14,121 bases of DNA from an uncultured Prevotella sp. (GCA_900540885.1 UQHJ01000060.1:1-14121), one strand, 5' to 3'. Counted from the first letter of the stretch, positions 1-7,529 are shown. Program-made: numbers and translations. Notes: generated by a model not told the origin, from the sequence alone.

Positions 1-5
1 ATATG

Positions 6-13
6 CAAAGGTA
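6..13 (-). promoter_or_regulatory. Possible -7 element of a divergent promoter at the left edge
   Basis: Read on the minus strand, these bases are TACCTTTG, a full match to the Bacteroidota -7 consensus TAnnTTTG. Transcription would run leftwards out of the window, so the gene it would serve is not visible. I do not see a TTTG -33 box at the usual 19-20 bp distance, so this rests on one short motif that can occur by chance. Confidence 0.3.
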
Positions 14-78
14 AAATATACGTAACCACAATGCCTATTTTGGGCGTTCTGAAACATTTTGTAGAGGATTTCAAACTA

Positions 79-137
79 CAATTTATCTGCCTAATTGGGA
101 CGGGTTTGTAACCCGCCCCAATTAGGCAGACAAATTG
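79..137 (-). repeat. Long hairpin, 28-bp stem with 3-nt loop
   Basis: Arms 79-106 and 110-137 pair around a TGT loop at 107-109. The only two mismatches on the + strand are A85/C131 and A100/C116. On the minus strand both become U-G wobbles, so an RNA copied from the minus strand would pair along all 28 positions. Three more pairs (75-77 with 139-141) follow after one mismatch. There is no clear U-run on either side, so it is not a textbook intrinsic terminator. It may be a processed RNA structure, a terminator for a gene left of the window, or a small palindromic mobile element. Confidence 0.75.
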
Positions 138-408
138 AAGTATATTGTCTAATAGGGTGTTCTGTTTAATTAAACTTTATAATGTCATTTTTCTCCAACA
201 ACAAAATGTATTTTTTATCAAAAGCACTACTTTATATAGTATTTAGGTAAGAAATCTTAATATTCACAATCCTACAATCTAGATTTAAAATAGGAAGTTT
301 TTGCATCATAGCAGACTAAAAATTAGCATAATACCTACCCGTAAAAACACATTCAACGTAAAGCAAGACACACGTCAACGCGAAAGAAACAAAAGCTATC
401 CCCCTAAA
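138..408. other. AT-rich intergenic stretch with no gene seen
   Basis: Stop codons are frequent in all frames and I find no plausible small gene. The only regular structure I see is a 12-bp perfect palindrome, GTTTAATTAAAC, at 164-175. Neither TAnnTTTG nor a convincing terminator is visible. With the hairpin before it and the promoter after it, this fills the gap upstream of the ABC-F gene. Confidence 0.5.
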
Positions 409-409
409 T

Positions 410-440
410 TTTGAATTGCGCCAATATTGTGTTAACTTTG
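410..440 (+). promoter_or_regulatory. Promoter of the ABC-F gene
   Basis: TTTG at 410-413, a 19-bp spacer, then TAACTTTG at 433-440: an exact fit to the Bacteroidota housekeeping (sigma-ABfr type) promoter. Transcription should start near 445, giving a leader of about 50 nt. The leader begins with a small hairpin, GGCTT (446-450) with AAGCC (455-459) around an AATA loop, which may stabilise the 5' end. Confidence 0.8.
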
Positions 441-497
441 CACTCGGCTTAATAAAGCCCTTAAAAAAAGAAATAAAACAGATACAAAAGATTATAT

Positions 498-2120
498 ATG
501 ATTACCGTTTCAAACTTAGCCATACAGTTTGGCAAGCGCATCCTTTATCAAGACGTTAACATGAAGTTCACCAATGGCAACATTTACGGCATCATTGGTG
601 CTAATGGTGCAGGTAAGTCTACCCTGCTCAAAGCCATATCGGGCGAACTTGAGCCCAACAAGGGCAAGGTTGAAATGGGACCAGGCGAACGCCTTTCTGT
701 ATTAAGTCAGGACCACTTTAAATACGACGAATTTACCGTACTCGACACCGTTCTTATGGGACACACCACAATGTGGCAAGTAATGAAAGAACGCAACGAG
801 TTGTATTCTAAAGCTGACTTTTCTGACGAAGACGGCATTAAGGTAGCCGAACTAGAGGACAAGTTTGCTCAAATGGGTGGTTACACTGCCGAAAACGATG
901 CCGCCACGCTTTTGAGCGGCCTTGGCATCAAAGAAAACCTTCACGGCAAGCTCATGGGCGAGCTGAGCGGTAAAGAGAAAGTTCGCGTCATGTTGGCGCA
1001 AGCCCTTTTTGGTGAACCTGACAACCTCTTGCTTGATGAGCCTACCAACGACCTTGACCTCGAGACCGTAGAATGGTTAGAGGAATATCTTGGCAACTTC
1101 GAACATACCGTTTTGGTAGTTAGCCACGACCGCCACTTCCTCGACCAAGTTTGTACACACACCGTCGACATCGACTTTGGCAAGGTTACCTTATTCTCTG
1201 GTAACTACTCTTTCTGGTACGAGTCTTCACAATTGGCGCTGCGTCAAGCACAAAATCAGAAGCAGAAGGCCGAAGAGAAGAAGAAGGAATTGGAAGAATT
1301 CATTCGCCGCTTTTCAGCTAACGTTGCCAAGAGTAAGCAAACGACTAGCCGCAAGAAGATGCTTGAAAAGTTAAACGTTGAAGAGATTAAGCCTTCTACC
1401 CGCAAGTATCCAGGCATCATCTTCCAAATGGAACGCGAACCGGGCAACCAAATTCTTGAAGTCAAAGACCTTAAGGCCACACTTGAGGACGGAACGGTGC
1501 TCTTCGACCGACTTAACTTCACCGTTGAGAAGGGGGAGAAGATCGTATTCCTCAGCCACGACCCTCGCGCCATGACGGCTCTGTTCGAAATCATCAATGG
1601 AAACGCTAAACCCGCAAGCGGTTCGTTTAAGTGGGGCGTAACAATCACAACTGCCTACTTACCACTCGACAATACTTCCTTCTTCAATACCGACATGGAT
1701 ATGCTCACTTGGTTAAGCCAGTATGGAGAGGGTAACGACGTTTACTTCAAAGCTTTCTTAGGCAGAATGCTCTTCAAGGACGAGGACATACAGAAAAAAG
1801 TAAACGTACTCTCTGGTGGTGAAAAAATGCGTTGCATGATAGCACGTATGCAATTGCGCAATGCCAACTGCTTGATACTTGACACACCGACCAACCACCT
1901 TGACATGGAAAGTATTCAAGCCTTCAACAACAACCTCAAGTTGTTTAAAGGCAACATTCTCTTCTCAAGCCACGACCACGAGTTCATCAATACCGTAGCT
2001 AATCGCATCATCGAACTCACACCCAACGGTAGCATTGATAAGTTGATGACCTACGAAGACTACATTCACGACGACCGTGTGAAAGAACTTAAAGCCAAAC
2101 TCTACAACAAGGAGTGCTAA
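498..2120 (+). CDS. ABC-F family ATPase, YbiT-like, with degenerate second ATPase site
   Basis: This is a 540-residue soluble ABC-F protein without membrane segments. The family binds the ribosomal E site and acts in translation or antibiotic protection; the sequence is closest to the YbiT group (IGANGAGKST, EFTVLDTV, RFSANVAKSKQTTSRKK). NBD1 has Walker A GANGAGKS (34-41), signature LSGKE (156-160), Walker B LLLDEPTN (177-184, Glu181) and the H-loop His210. The charged linker at about 241-305 is a likely coiled coil. NBD2 starts near 318. Its Walker A position reads FLSHDPRAMT (351-360) and has no GxxGxGK[ST]; its signature LSGGEK (438-443) is intact; its Walker B is LILDTP (459-464), with Thr463 where the catalytic Glu should be. 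NBD2 therefore looks unable to hydrolyse ATP. The reading frame is unbroken, so this is not a pseudogene. It is transcribed from the promoter just upstream; a role in resistance rather than housekeeping cannot be excluded. Confidence 0.93.
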   Translation: MITVSNLAIQFGKRILYQDVNMKFTNGNIYGIIGANGAGKSTLLKAISGELEPNKGKVEMGPGERLSVLSQDHFKYDEFTVLDTVLMGHTTMWQVMKERNELYSKADFSDEDGIKVAELEDKFAQMGGYTAENDAATLLSGLGIKENLHGKLMGELSGKEKVRVMLAQALFGEPDNLLLDEPTNDLDLETVEWLEEYLGNFEHTVLVVSHDRHFLDQVCTHTVDIDFGKVTLFSGNYSFWYESSQLALRQAQNQKQKAEEKKKELEEFIRRFSANVAKSKQTTSRKKMLEKLNVEEIKPSTRKYPGIIFQMEREPGNQILEVKDLKATLEDGTVLFDRLNFTVEKGEKIVFLSHDPRAMTALFEIINGNAKPASGSFKWGVTITTAYLPLDNTSFFNTDMDMLTWLSQYGEGNDVYFKAFLGRMLFKDEDIQKKVNVLSGGEKMRCMIARMQLRNANCLILDTPTNHLDMESIQAFNNNLKLFKGNILFSSHDHEFINTVANRIIELTPNGSIDKLMTYEDYIHDDRVKELKAKLYNKEC

Positions 2121-2135
2121 AAAGGCTTTACTCTA

Positions 2136-2152
2136 TTGGCATAACAATTGCA
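2136..2152 (+). promoter_or_regulatory. Candidate sigma-54 (-24/-12) promoter of grpE-dnaJ
   Basis: TTGGCATAACAATTGCA fits the RpoN consensus YTGGCAC-N5-TTGCW. GG at 2138-2139 and GC at 2150-2151 are separated by exactly the required 10 nt. The start would fall near 2163, about 20 nt before the grpE ATG. No TAnnTTTG element is seen in this 62-nt gap, and no terminator separates it from the ABC-F gene, so read-through is also possible. An enhancer-binding activator site would have to lie inside the ABC-F gene; I did not identify one. Confidence 0.5.
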
Positions 2153-2182
2153 TAATATGATTTTAAAAAGTTTAAAGTCATT

Positions 2183-2761
2183 ATGAACGAAAAAGAAAAC
2201 AAAAAGAATATTCAAAACGAGCAAACTGAAGCTACTGAAACTACCACCAATCAGCAAGCCGATACCACTAACGAGCAAGAAGCTACTGCTCAAAGCGAAC
2301 CCACTGACACTGAAAAGTTAGAAAAAGCGGAAGAAGAGATTGCTCAACTTAAAGATAAGTACTTGCGTCAAGTCGCTGAGTTTGACAACTATCGCAAGCG
2401 TACATTAAAGGAAAAGACTGAACTCATTCTCAATGGCGGACAGAAAGTGCTTGAAGCGCTTCTCCCCATTATGGATGATTTGGATCGCGCTGCTGACAAC
2501 ATTAGTAAGAGTGACAATGTTGACACACTGAAAGAGGGCGTTGACCTTATCATCAGCAAGCTAACCAAGACGCTCACCGACCAAGGGTTAAAGCGTATGG
2601 AAACTATTGGCAAGGAATTTGACACCGACTTCCATGAAGCCGTAGCCCTTATCCCTGCTCAAAGTGAAGAACAGAAAAATCACGTCATTGACTGCGTTCA
2701 GCCAGGCTATCTGCTTAACGATAAGGTAATACGCCACGCGAAAGTAGTCGTAGGTCAATAA
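2183..2761 (+). CDS. grpE: GrpE, nucleotide exchange factor of DnaK
   Basis: GrpE releases ADP from DnaK and so resets the Hsp70 cycle in the cytoplasm. The 192 residues follow the family plan. There is a polar, Glu/Thr/Gln-rich and probably disordered N-terminus (about 1-43). A long dimerising helix carries YLRQVAEFDNYRKRT (about 60-74). The C-terminal beta domain carries the family signature FDTDFHEAV with PGYLLNDKVIRHAKV and ends in VVGQ. The start at 2183 gives the normal length. The neighbour dnaJ, 60 nt downstream and with no terminator between, is its functional partner and probably shares its transcript. Regulation may be through the sigma-54-like promoter at 2136-2152. dnaK is not in this window. 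Confidence 0.97.
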   Translation: MNEKENKKNIQNEQTEATETTTNQQADTTNEQEATAQSEPTDTEKLEKAEEEIAQLKDKYLRQVAEFDNYRKRTLKEKTELILNGGQKVLEALLPIMDDLDRAADNISKSDNVDTLKEGVDLIISKLTKTLTDQGLKRMETIGKEFDTDFHEAVALIPAQSEEQKNHVIDCVQPGYLLNDKVIRHAKVVVGQ

Positions 2762-2821
2762 CCCCTCCTACCCACACAATCAAGAGAGCGTAGTTTCAAA
2801 ACGTAAGCAAACACATTCAAA

Positions 2822-3994
2822 ATGGCCGACGAGAAAGATTATTATAAGATACTTGGGGTAGAGCGTACAGCCTCTGCCGATGAAATTAAGAGAGCCTATA
2901 AGAAGGTTGCCATAAAGTACCACCCCGACCGCAATCCTGGCAACAAAGAGGCTGAAGAAAAGTTTAAGCAAGCAGCCGAAGCGTATGACGTACTGCGCGA
3001 CCCCGACAAGCGCGCACGCTACGACCAATTTGGTGCTGAAGGCGTAAATGGTGCTGGCGGATTTGGAGGCTTCGGAGGTGCACAAGGCATGGATATCAAC
3101 GACATATTCAGCGCCTTTGGCGACATCTTTGGCGGCCATGGCTTTGGCGGCTTTGGCGGAGGCTTTGGAGGCGGACGCAGTGCACAACCTCGTCAATATA
3201 AGGGGGCAGACATGCGCATGAAAGTGCGTTTAACGCTCGAAGAGATTGCCACAGGTGTCACTAAAAAGTACAAGATGAAGAAGGATATCACTTGTACTGA
3301 ATGTGGCGGTAGTGGCTGTGAGAGCGGTTCGAAACCTGAAACTTGCTCTACGTGTCATGGCCAAGGCTACGTAATGCGTACACAGCGTAGCATGTTTGGC
3401 ATGGTACAAACGCAAGACGTCTGTCCTGATTGTCACGGTGAAGGCACCATTATTAAGCATAAGTGTAAGCATTGTCAAGGTACAGGTATTGTTAAAGGCG
3501 AAGAAGTTGTTGAAGTTAGCATACCTGCTGGCGTTGGCGAAGGCATGGTCGTAAACATTCCTCGAAAAGGTAACGCAGCGATGCACAACGGAGTCCCAGG
3601 TGACATTCAAGTTATCATTGAAGAAGCACCCCACCCCGACTTTATTCGCGATGAGACCGACCTTATATATAATCTCTTACTCAGTGTACCACAAGCCACA
3701 TTAGGCGACACAATCGAAATTCCAACCTTAACAGGTAAAGCTCGAATTAAGATTGAACCAGGCACACAACCAGGCACCGCTTTACGACTTCGCGGCAAGG
3801 GATTGCCTGTAGTACAGGGTTATGGTCACGGCACAGGCGACATCGTTGTCAACATTAGTGTCTACATCCCGCAGGAGCTCAACAAAGATGAGAAGAAGCA
3901 AATGGAAGCACTAAAAGACAACGACAATTTCCAACCTGAAGAAAGCGTAAAGAATAAGATATTCAAAGCCTTCCGCAATTACTTCAACAAATAA
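2822..3994 (+). CDS. dnaJ: DnaJ, Hsp40 co-chaperone
   Basis: DnaJ delivers unfolded proteins to DnaK and stimulates its ATPase. All parts of a class I Hsp40 are present in 390 residues. The J domain (about 5-70) has the HPD motif at 34-36. A Gly/Phe-rich linker spans about 71-120. The zinc-binding region has four CxxCxGxG repeats: Cys158/161, Cys175/178, Cys201/204 and Cys215/218. The two C-terminal beta domains carry the peptide-binding part (about 226-390). No zinc ligand is missing. It follows grpE by 60 nt and is closed by a terminator 3 nt after its stop, so grpE-dnaJ forms a compact chaperone unit. No Shine-Dalgarno is visible before the ATG, as is usual in this phylum. Confidence 0.97.
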   Translation: MADEKDYYKILGVERTASADEIKRAYKKVAIKYHPDRNPGNKEAEEKFKQAAEAYDVLRDPDKRARYDQFGAEGVNGAGGFGGFGGAQGMDINDIFSAFGDIFGGHGFGGFGGGFGGGRSAQPRQYKGADMRMKVRLTLEEIATGVTKKYKMKKDITCTECGGSGCESGSKPETCSTCHGQGYVMRTQRSMFGMVQTQDVCPDCHGEGTIIKHKCKHCQGTGIVKGEEVVEVSIPAGVGEGMVVNIPRKGNAAMHNGVPGDIQVIIEEAPHPDFIRDETDLIYNLLLSVPQATLGDTIEIPTLTGKARIKIEPGTQPGTALRLRGKGLPVVQGYGHGTGDIVVNISVYIPQELNKDEKKQMEALKDNDNFQPEESVKNKIFKAFRNYFNK

Positions 3995-3997
3995 AAT

Positions 3998-4046
3998 AAA
4001 GACGAGCAAGACGAGCATTATTGAATGCTCGTCAGCTCGTCTTTTT
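3998..4046 (+). terminator. Intrinsic terminator of grpE-dnaJ
   Basis: AAAGACGAGC (3998-4007) pairs with GCTCGTCTTT (4035-4044), and GACGAGCATT (4010-4019) pairs with AATGCTCGTC (4024-4033) around an ATTG loop. A small AA/A internal loop separates the two 10-bp stems, and a T-run follows at 4042-4046. The 7-mer GACGAGC occurs twice in the left arm and its complement twice in the right, so alternative registers are possible. Confidence 0.88.
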
Positions 4047-4068
4047 CTATAAATTAGCCTTTTCCTAC

Positions 4069-5367
4069 ATGACATACGACGAAACGATTAACTACCTTTT
4101 TAACGCTGCCCCACTCTTTCAAAACGTTGGAGCTGGAGCCTATAAAGAAGGTTTATCAAATACGCACCTGCTCGATGCTCACTTCAACCACCCTCACAAC
4201 CAATTTAAGACCATTCACGTAGCTGGCACAAATGGAAAGGGGAGTTGCGCGCACACCATCGCAGCAATGCTTCAGCACAAAGGACTGCGCGTTGGGTTAT
4301 ACACTTCACCTCACTTGGTCGACTTTAGAGAGCGAATACGCATTAATGGGCAGATGATTCCACAACAATACGTCGTTGACTTTGTGGAGAATGAGAGAAG
4401 TTTTTTTGAGCCGCTTCACCCTTCCTTCTTTGAACTTACAACAGCCTTGGCCTTTAAATACTTTGCAGATGAAGGTGTTGACGTAGCCGTTATAGAAGTG
4501 GGGCTTGGAGGACGACTTGATTGCACGAACATTATCACGCCTTGTCTCTCTATTATAACCAACATTAGCCTCGACCATACGCAGTTTTTAGGCAACACGC
4601 TGGACAAGATTGCCACAGAAAAGGCTGGTATCATCAAGCCCAACGTACCTATTATAATAGGAGAAGCCACGAGCGAGACTCGTCCCGTTTTCCAACAGAA
4701 AGCAGAGGAAGTGTGTGCTCCTATCCGCTTTGCAGAGGACGAGGCGGAAGTTATTAGTTCTGAAGTAGACGCACAAGGATTGAGACACTACCAGACAAGA
4801 ACTTGGGGCGAAATAGTGGGACAATTAGCCGGCGAATGCCAAATAAAGAACGTTAATACGCTGCTATGCGCATTCCATATTCTTAGTCCACTATTTCAAC
4901 TCACGAAAGACGACATGCTATTTGCTTTCAGGCACGTATGTGAGACTACAGGATTACAAGGACGTTGGCAAACGCTACAAAACCGACCTAAAGTAGTCTG
5001 CGACACGGGCCACAACGTTGGCGGTTGGCAATACCTTAGTCATCAGCTTCAAAACGCGACAAAGCAATACGCCCATTTACACGTTGTCTTTGGCATGGCC
5101 TCTGATAAAGACGTAGAGCACGTTATAAGTCAATTGCCAACTACCAACACTACTTATTATTGGACACGCGCTTCCGTACATCGTGCTATGGACCAAAACA
5201 CAATAGCAGACATAGCTCAACAGCAAGGATTAAGCGGAACAGCATTTGCCAACGTGCCCGAAGCCTACGAGGCTGCACTTCGCAACGCCCAACAGGACGA
5301 CTTTATCTATGTAGGCGGAAGTAGCTTTGTCGTAGCCGATTTATTAGCGTATCTCGTGCAAAAATAG
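4069..5367 (+). CDS. folC: FolC, folylpolyglutamate synthase / dihydrofolate synthase
   Basis: A Mur-ligase-family enzyme that joins glutamate to dihydropteroate and/or reduced folates using ATP. I start it at ATG 4069 (432 residues). An in-frame TTG at 4021 lies inside the dnaJ terminator and would add 16 residues unlike the family. Seen: P-loop GTNGKGS (53-59), YTSPHLVDFRERIRING (78-94), the metal/ATP segment EVGLGGRLDCTN (143-154), LDHT (168-171), EKAGIIKP (184-191) and, in the C-terminal domain, CDTGHNVGG. The length is normal. The gene begins only 22 nt after a strong terminator and I see no convincing promoter in that gap, so its transcription is unexplained. Its last codons and stop lie inside the palindromic repeat at 5356-5436. 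Confidence 0.94.
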   Translation: MTYDETINYLFNAAPLFQNVGAGAYKEGLSNTHLLDAHFNHPHNQFKTIHVAGTNGKGSCAHTIAAMLQHKGLRVGLYTSPHLVDFRERIRINGQMIPQQYVVDFVENERSFFEPLHPSFFELTTALAFKYFADEGVDVAVIEVGLGGRLDCTNIITPCLSIITNISLDHTQFLGNTLDKIATEKAGIIKPNVPIIIGEATSETRPVFQQKAEEVCAPIRFAEDEAEVISSEVDAQGLRHYQTRTWGEIVGQLAGECQIKNVNTLLCAFHILSPLFQLTKDDMLFAFRHVCETTGLQGRWQTLQNRPKVVCDTGHNVGGWQYLSHQLQNATKQYAHLHVVFGMASDKDVEHVISQLPTTNTTYYWTRASVHRAMDQNTIADIAQQQGLSGTAFANVPEAYEAALRNAQQDDFIYVGGSSFVVADLLAYLVQK

Positions 5368-5436
5368 CGCAAGGCGAATGCAAAACGTTAAGTTTACTTG
5401 AACGTTTTGCTGAGCCGCAGCCTATCTTAGGCAAAT
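5356..5436 (-). repeat. Interspersed palindromic repeat, copy A
   Basis: Its ends match the reverse complement of 10051-10135: 25 of 29 bases at the left end and 24 of 29 at the right end by my hand alignment. The centre differs. Here the centre is a perfect inverted repeat, GCAAAACGTT (5380-5389) with AACGTTTTGC (5401-5410), around an 11-nt loop. The repeat begins inside folC, so GTG CAA AAA TAG (Val-Gln-Lys-stop) belongs to both. On the minus strand the folC end reads TATTTTTG (5366 to 5359), a full TAnnTTTG match directed into folC. Confidence 0.72.
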
Positions 5437-5452
5437 AAAAAGCAATAACGTT

Positions 5453-5480
5453 CACTTTTGAATTTAAAATTATAAATTTA
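5453..5480 (+). promoter_or_regulatory. Weak candidate promoter of the pyrB operon
   Basis: Two imperfect -7 elements are visible: CACTTTTG at 5453-5460 and TAAATTTA at 5473-5480, each one base off TAnnTTTG. Neither has a clear TTTG box 19-20 bp upstream. A promoter is expected here because pyrB follows a 143-nt gap containing a repeat, but I cannot say which element is used. I see no pyrimidine attenuator. Confidence 0.35.
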
Positions 5481-5510
5481 CACCCAACAAAGGGACTAAC
5501 ACTAATCATT

Positions 5511-6443
5511 ATGAACGAAAATCGCAGTTTAGTAACGATAGCCAATCTGTCAAAAGAGAAGATTATGTATCTTATTCAGATGGCACAGGAGTTTGAAAAG
5601 CGCCCTAACCGTAAAATACTTGACGGCAAGGTAGTAGCAACACTTTTCTTCGAGCCTTCTACGCGTACTCGCCTTTCATTCGAGACAGCAGCCAATCGTC
5701 TTGGAGCGAGAGTTATCGGTTTTACCGACCCTAAAGTAACAAGTTCGTCAAAAGGCGAAACGCTTAAAGACACGATTATGATGGTTAGCAACTATGCAGA
5801 CGTAATCGTTATGCGCCACTACCTTGAAGGAGCTGCTCTCTATGCCAGCGAAGTAGCACCAGTGCCCATTATCAACGCTGGCGATGGTGCTAACCAACAC
5901 CCTTCGCAGACCATGCTCGACCTTTACAGCATTTACAAGACACAAGGTACACTCGAAGGGCTCAACATCTACCTCGTGGGCGACTTGAAGTATGGCCGAA
6001 CCGTACACTCTCTTATTATGGCCATGCGCCACTTCAATCCTACGTTCCACTTCATTGCACCTAAAGAGTTGGCCATGCCAGAGGTGTATAAAACTTATTG
6101 TCGCGAGAATGGCATTAAGTTTGAAGAGCACGAAGACTTTACCTCTGACGTAATCAGCCAAGCCGATATTCTGTACATGACACGCGTTCAACGCGAGCGT
6201 TTCACCGACCTCATGGAGTACGAACGTGTAAAGGACGTTTACATCTTGCGCAAATCGATGTTGAAAGGAGCGCGCGACAATATGCGCATTCTTCACCCAC
6301 TTCCACGCGTTAATGAGATTGCTTATGATGTTGATAGCGACCCACACGCTTACTACTTCCAACAAGCGCAGAACGGACTTTATACCCGTCAAGCTATCAT
6401 CTGCGATGTGTTAGGCATAACACTTGACGAAATTAAAAAATAA
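5511..6443 (+). CDS. pyrB: PyrB, aspartate carbamoyltransferase catalytic chain
   Basis: Condenses carbamoyl phosphate with L-aspartate to N-carbamoyl-aspartate, the committed step of pyrimidine synthesis in the cytoplasm. The 310 residues carry the carbamoyl-phosphate loop FEPSTRTR (47-54), the 80s loop SSSKGET (78-84), the QHPSQ segment at 129-133 after NAGDGAN, and HPLPRVNEI near residue 263; E. coli has Asp where this protein has Asn in RVNEI. The length matches E. coli-type catalytic chains. The regulatory chain gene pyrI follows after 29 nt, so the enzyme is probably the allosteric c6r6 type. The ATG at 5511 matches the usual N-terminus. Confidence 0.97.
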   Translation: MNENRSLVTIANLSKEKIMYLIQMAQEFEKRPNRKILDGKVVATLFFEPSTRTRLSFETAANRLGARVIGFTDPKVTSSSKGETLKDTIMMVSNYADVIVMRHYLEGAALYASEVAPVPIINAGDGANQHPSQTMLDLYSIYKTQGTLEGLNIYLVGDLKYGRTVHSLIMAMRHFNPTFHFIAPKELAMPEVYKTYCRENGIKFEEHEDFTSDVISQADILYMTRVQRERFTDLMEYERVKDVYILRKSMLKGARDNMRILHPLPRVNEIAYDVDSDPHAYYFQQAQNGLYTRQAIICDVLGITLDEIKK

Positions 6444-6472
6444 CGACCACTCCTCACTAAATACAAATCAAG

Positions 6473-6934
6473 ATGAAACGTCAAGAACTCATGGTTGCCG
6501 CTATTAAGAACGGTACCGTAATTGATCATATCCCTTCCAATAAACTTTTTCAGGTTGTACGCTTGCTTCACTTGGAAGATCAGAATATCACCTCACAAGT
6601 TATGATTGGCTATAACCTGCCGAGTGCAAAGATGGGCGAAAAGAGCATCATCAAGATAGCTGACAAGTTCTTTACCGATGCTGAACTTAACGTATTAAGC
6701 GTTGTTGCCCCTAACGTTACTCTTTGTATTATTCGTGATTATGAAGTAGTAGAGAAGCGCAAAGTAACACTTCCCAACGAAATCATCGGTATTGTTAAGT
6801 GTGCCAACCCCAAGTGCATCACGAACAACGAACCTATGCCTACTCACTTCCATTTGATCAACGCGAAGGAAGGCAGCATACAATGCAAATACTGCGAAAA
6901 AGAGCAGAAACTTGACAACATAAAACTTGTATAA
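6473..6934 (+). CDS. pyrI: PyrI, aspartate carbamoyltransferase regulatory chain
   Basis: Binds nucleotide effectors and the catalytic trimers, giving feedback control of pyrimidine synthesis. The 153 residues divide into an effector-binding domain (about 1-100; KNGTVIDHIP near 12-21) and a zinc domain with Cys110, Cys115, Cys138 and Cys141 in the expected CxxxxC...CxxC pattern (CANPKCITN and CKYCEK). The length is that of E. coli PyrI. It lies 29 nt after pyrB. Its TAA shares one base with the next ATG (TAATG at 6932-6936), which suggests translational coupling to the flavin reductase. Confidence 0.96.
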   Translation: MKRQELMVAAIKNGTVIDHIPSNKLFQVVRLLHLEDQNITSQVMIGYNLPSAKMGEKSIIKIADKFFTDAELNVLSVVAPNVTLCIIRDYEVVEKRKVTLPNEIIGIVKCANPKCITNNEPMPTHFHLINAKEGSIQCKYCEKEQKLDNIKLV

Positions 6935-7497
6935 TGCACGATAAAGTTGATTGGAAGCCAGGAACAATGATATATCCCCTGCCTGCGCTTCTTATCTCAT
7001 GCGGCACGGAAGAGGAAGAGTACAATCTCTTTACTGTAGCATGGGCGGGAACTATATGTACCAATCCCGCCATGTGCTACATCGCTGTGCGCCCCGAACG
7101 CCATTCATACAATATTATAAAGCGATCCATGGAGTTTGTTATCAATCTTACCACAGAAGATTTAGCAAAAGCAACAGATTGGTGTGGCGTACGCTCTGGA
7201 CGTGATTACAACAAATTCGAAGAAATGCAACTCACGCCAGCCCCTTCACATGCGATCAAGACTCCTATTGTAGCTGAGTCGCCACTTAGCATTGAGTGCC
7301 GCGTAAAGGAGATTGTACATCTCGGTTCACACGACATGTTCATTGCTGAAGTTGTCAACGTACAAGCTGATAAGCAATACCTTGATGCTGAGGGCAAATG
7401 GCACTTGGACCAAAGCAACCCCCTCGTCTACCTGCATGGTGGATACTACGGTTTAGGACAATTCATTGGACGCTTCGGCTTTTCTGTAAAAAAATAG
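6934..7497 (+). CDS. Flavin reductase-like FMN-binding protein
   Basis: A 187-residue protein of the flavin reductase-like / flavoredoxin split-barrel family, which binds FMN and usually uses NAD(P)H or passes electrons to a partner. Family features seen: NLFTVAWAGTICTNP (31-45) with CYIAVRPERHSYN (48-60), which form the flavin-binding strands and loop; EFVINL (67-72); CGVRSGRDYNKF (84-95). No signal peptide or transmembrane segment is visible. The substrate is unknown. It is the third gene of what looks like a pyrB-pyrI-x-glyA operon, an arrangement I recall from other Bacteroidales, but nothing in the sequence ties it to pyrimidine or glycine chemistry. Its ATG overlaps the pyrI stop by 1 nt. 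Confidence 0.88.
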   Translation: MHDKVDWKPGTMIYPLPALLISCGTEEEEYNLFTVAWAGTICTNPAMCYIAVRPERHSYNIIKRSMEFVINLTTEDLAKATDWCGVRSGRDYNKFEEMQLTPAPSHAIKTPIVAESPLSIECRVKEIVHLGSHDMFIAEVVNVQADKQYLDAEGKWHLDQSNPLVYLHGGYYGLGQFIGRFGFSVKK

Positions 7498-7529
7498 CTT
7501 ATATCTTTTCATCTAATTAGCCCCTAATT

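Noticed and set aside
2093..2135. AAAGCC/GGCTTT pairing around the end of the ABC-F gene as a terminator
   Set aside because: Six base pairs with a loop of more than 20 nt is not a credible terminator.
2780..3196. 138-codon minus-strand frame opposite the start of dnaJ
   Set aside because: Its Ala/Lys/Ser-rich part mirrors the Gly/Phe linker of DnaJ; no promoter or start context.
4021..4068. Upstream extension of folC from a TTG at 4021
   Set aside because: These codons lie in the dnaJ terminator, and the added residues do not resemble FolC N-termini; ATG 4069 fits.
5748..6392. 214-codon open frame on the minus strand opposite pyrB
   Set aside because: It lies wholly inside a confident gene, has no recognisable domain, and is explained by codon-bias shadowing.
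7498..7529. Possible promoter before glyA (TATCTTTT)
   Set aside because: The last base is off consensus and no -33 box is at the right distance; operon transcription explains glyA.
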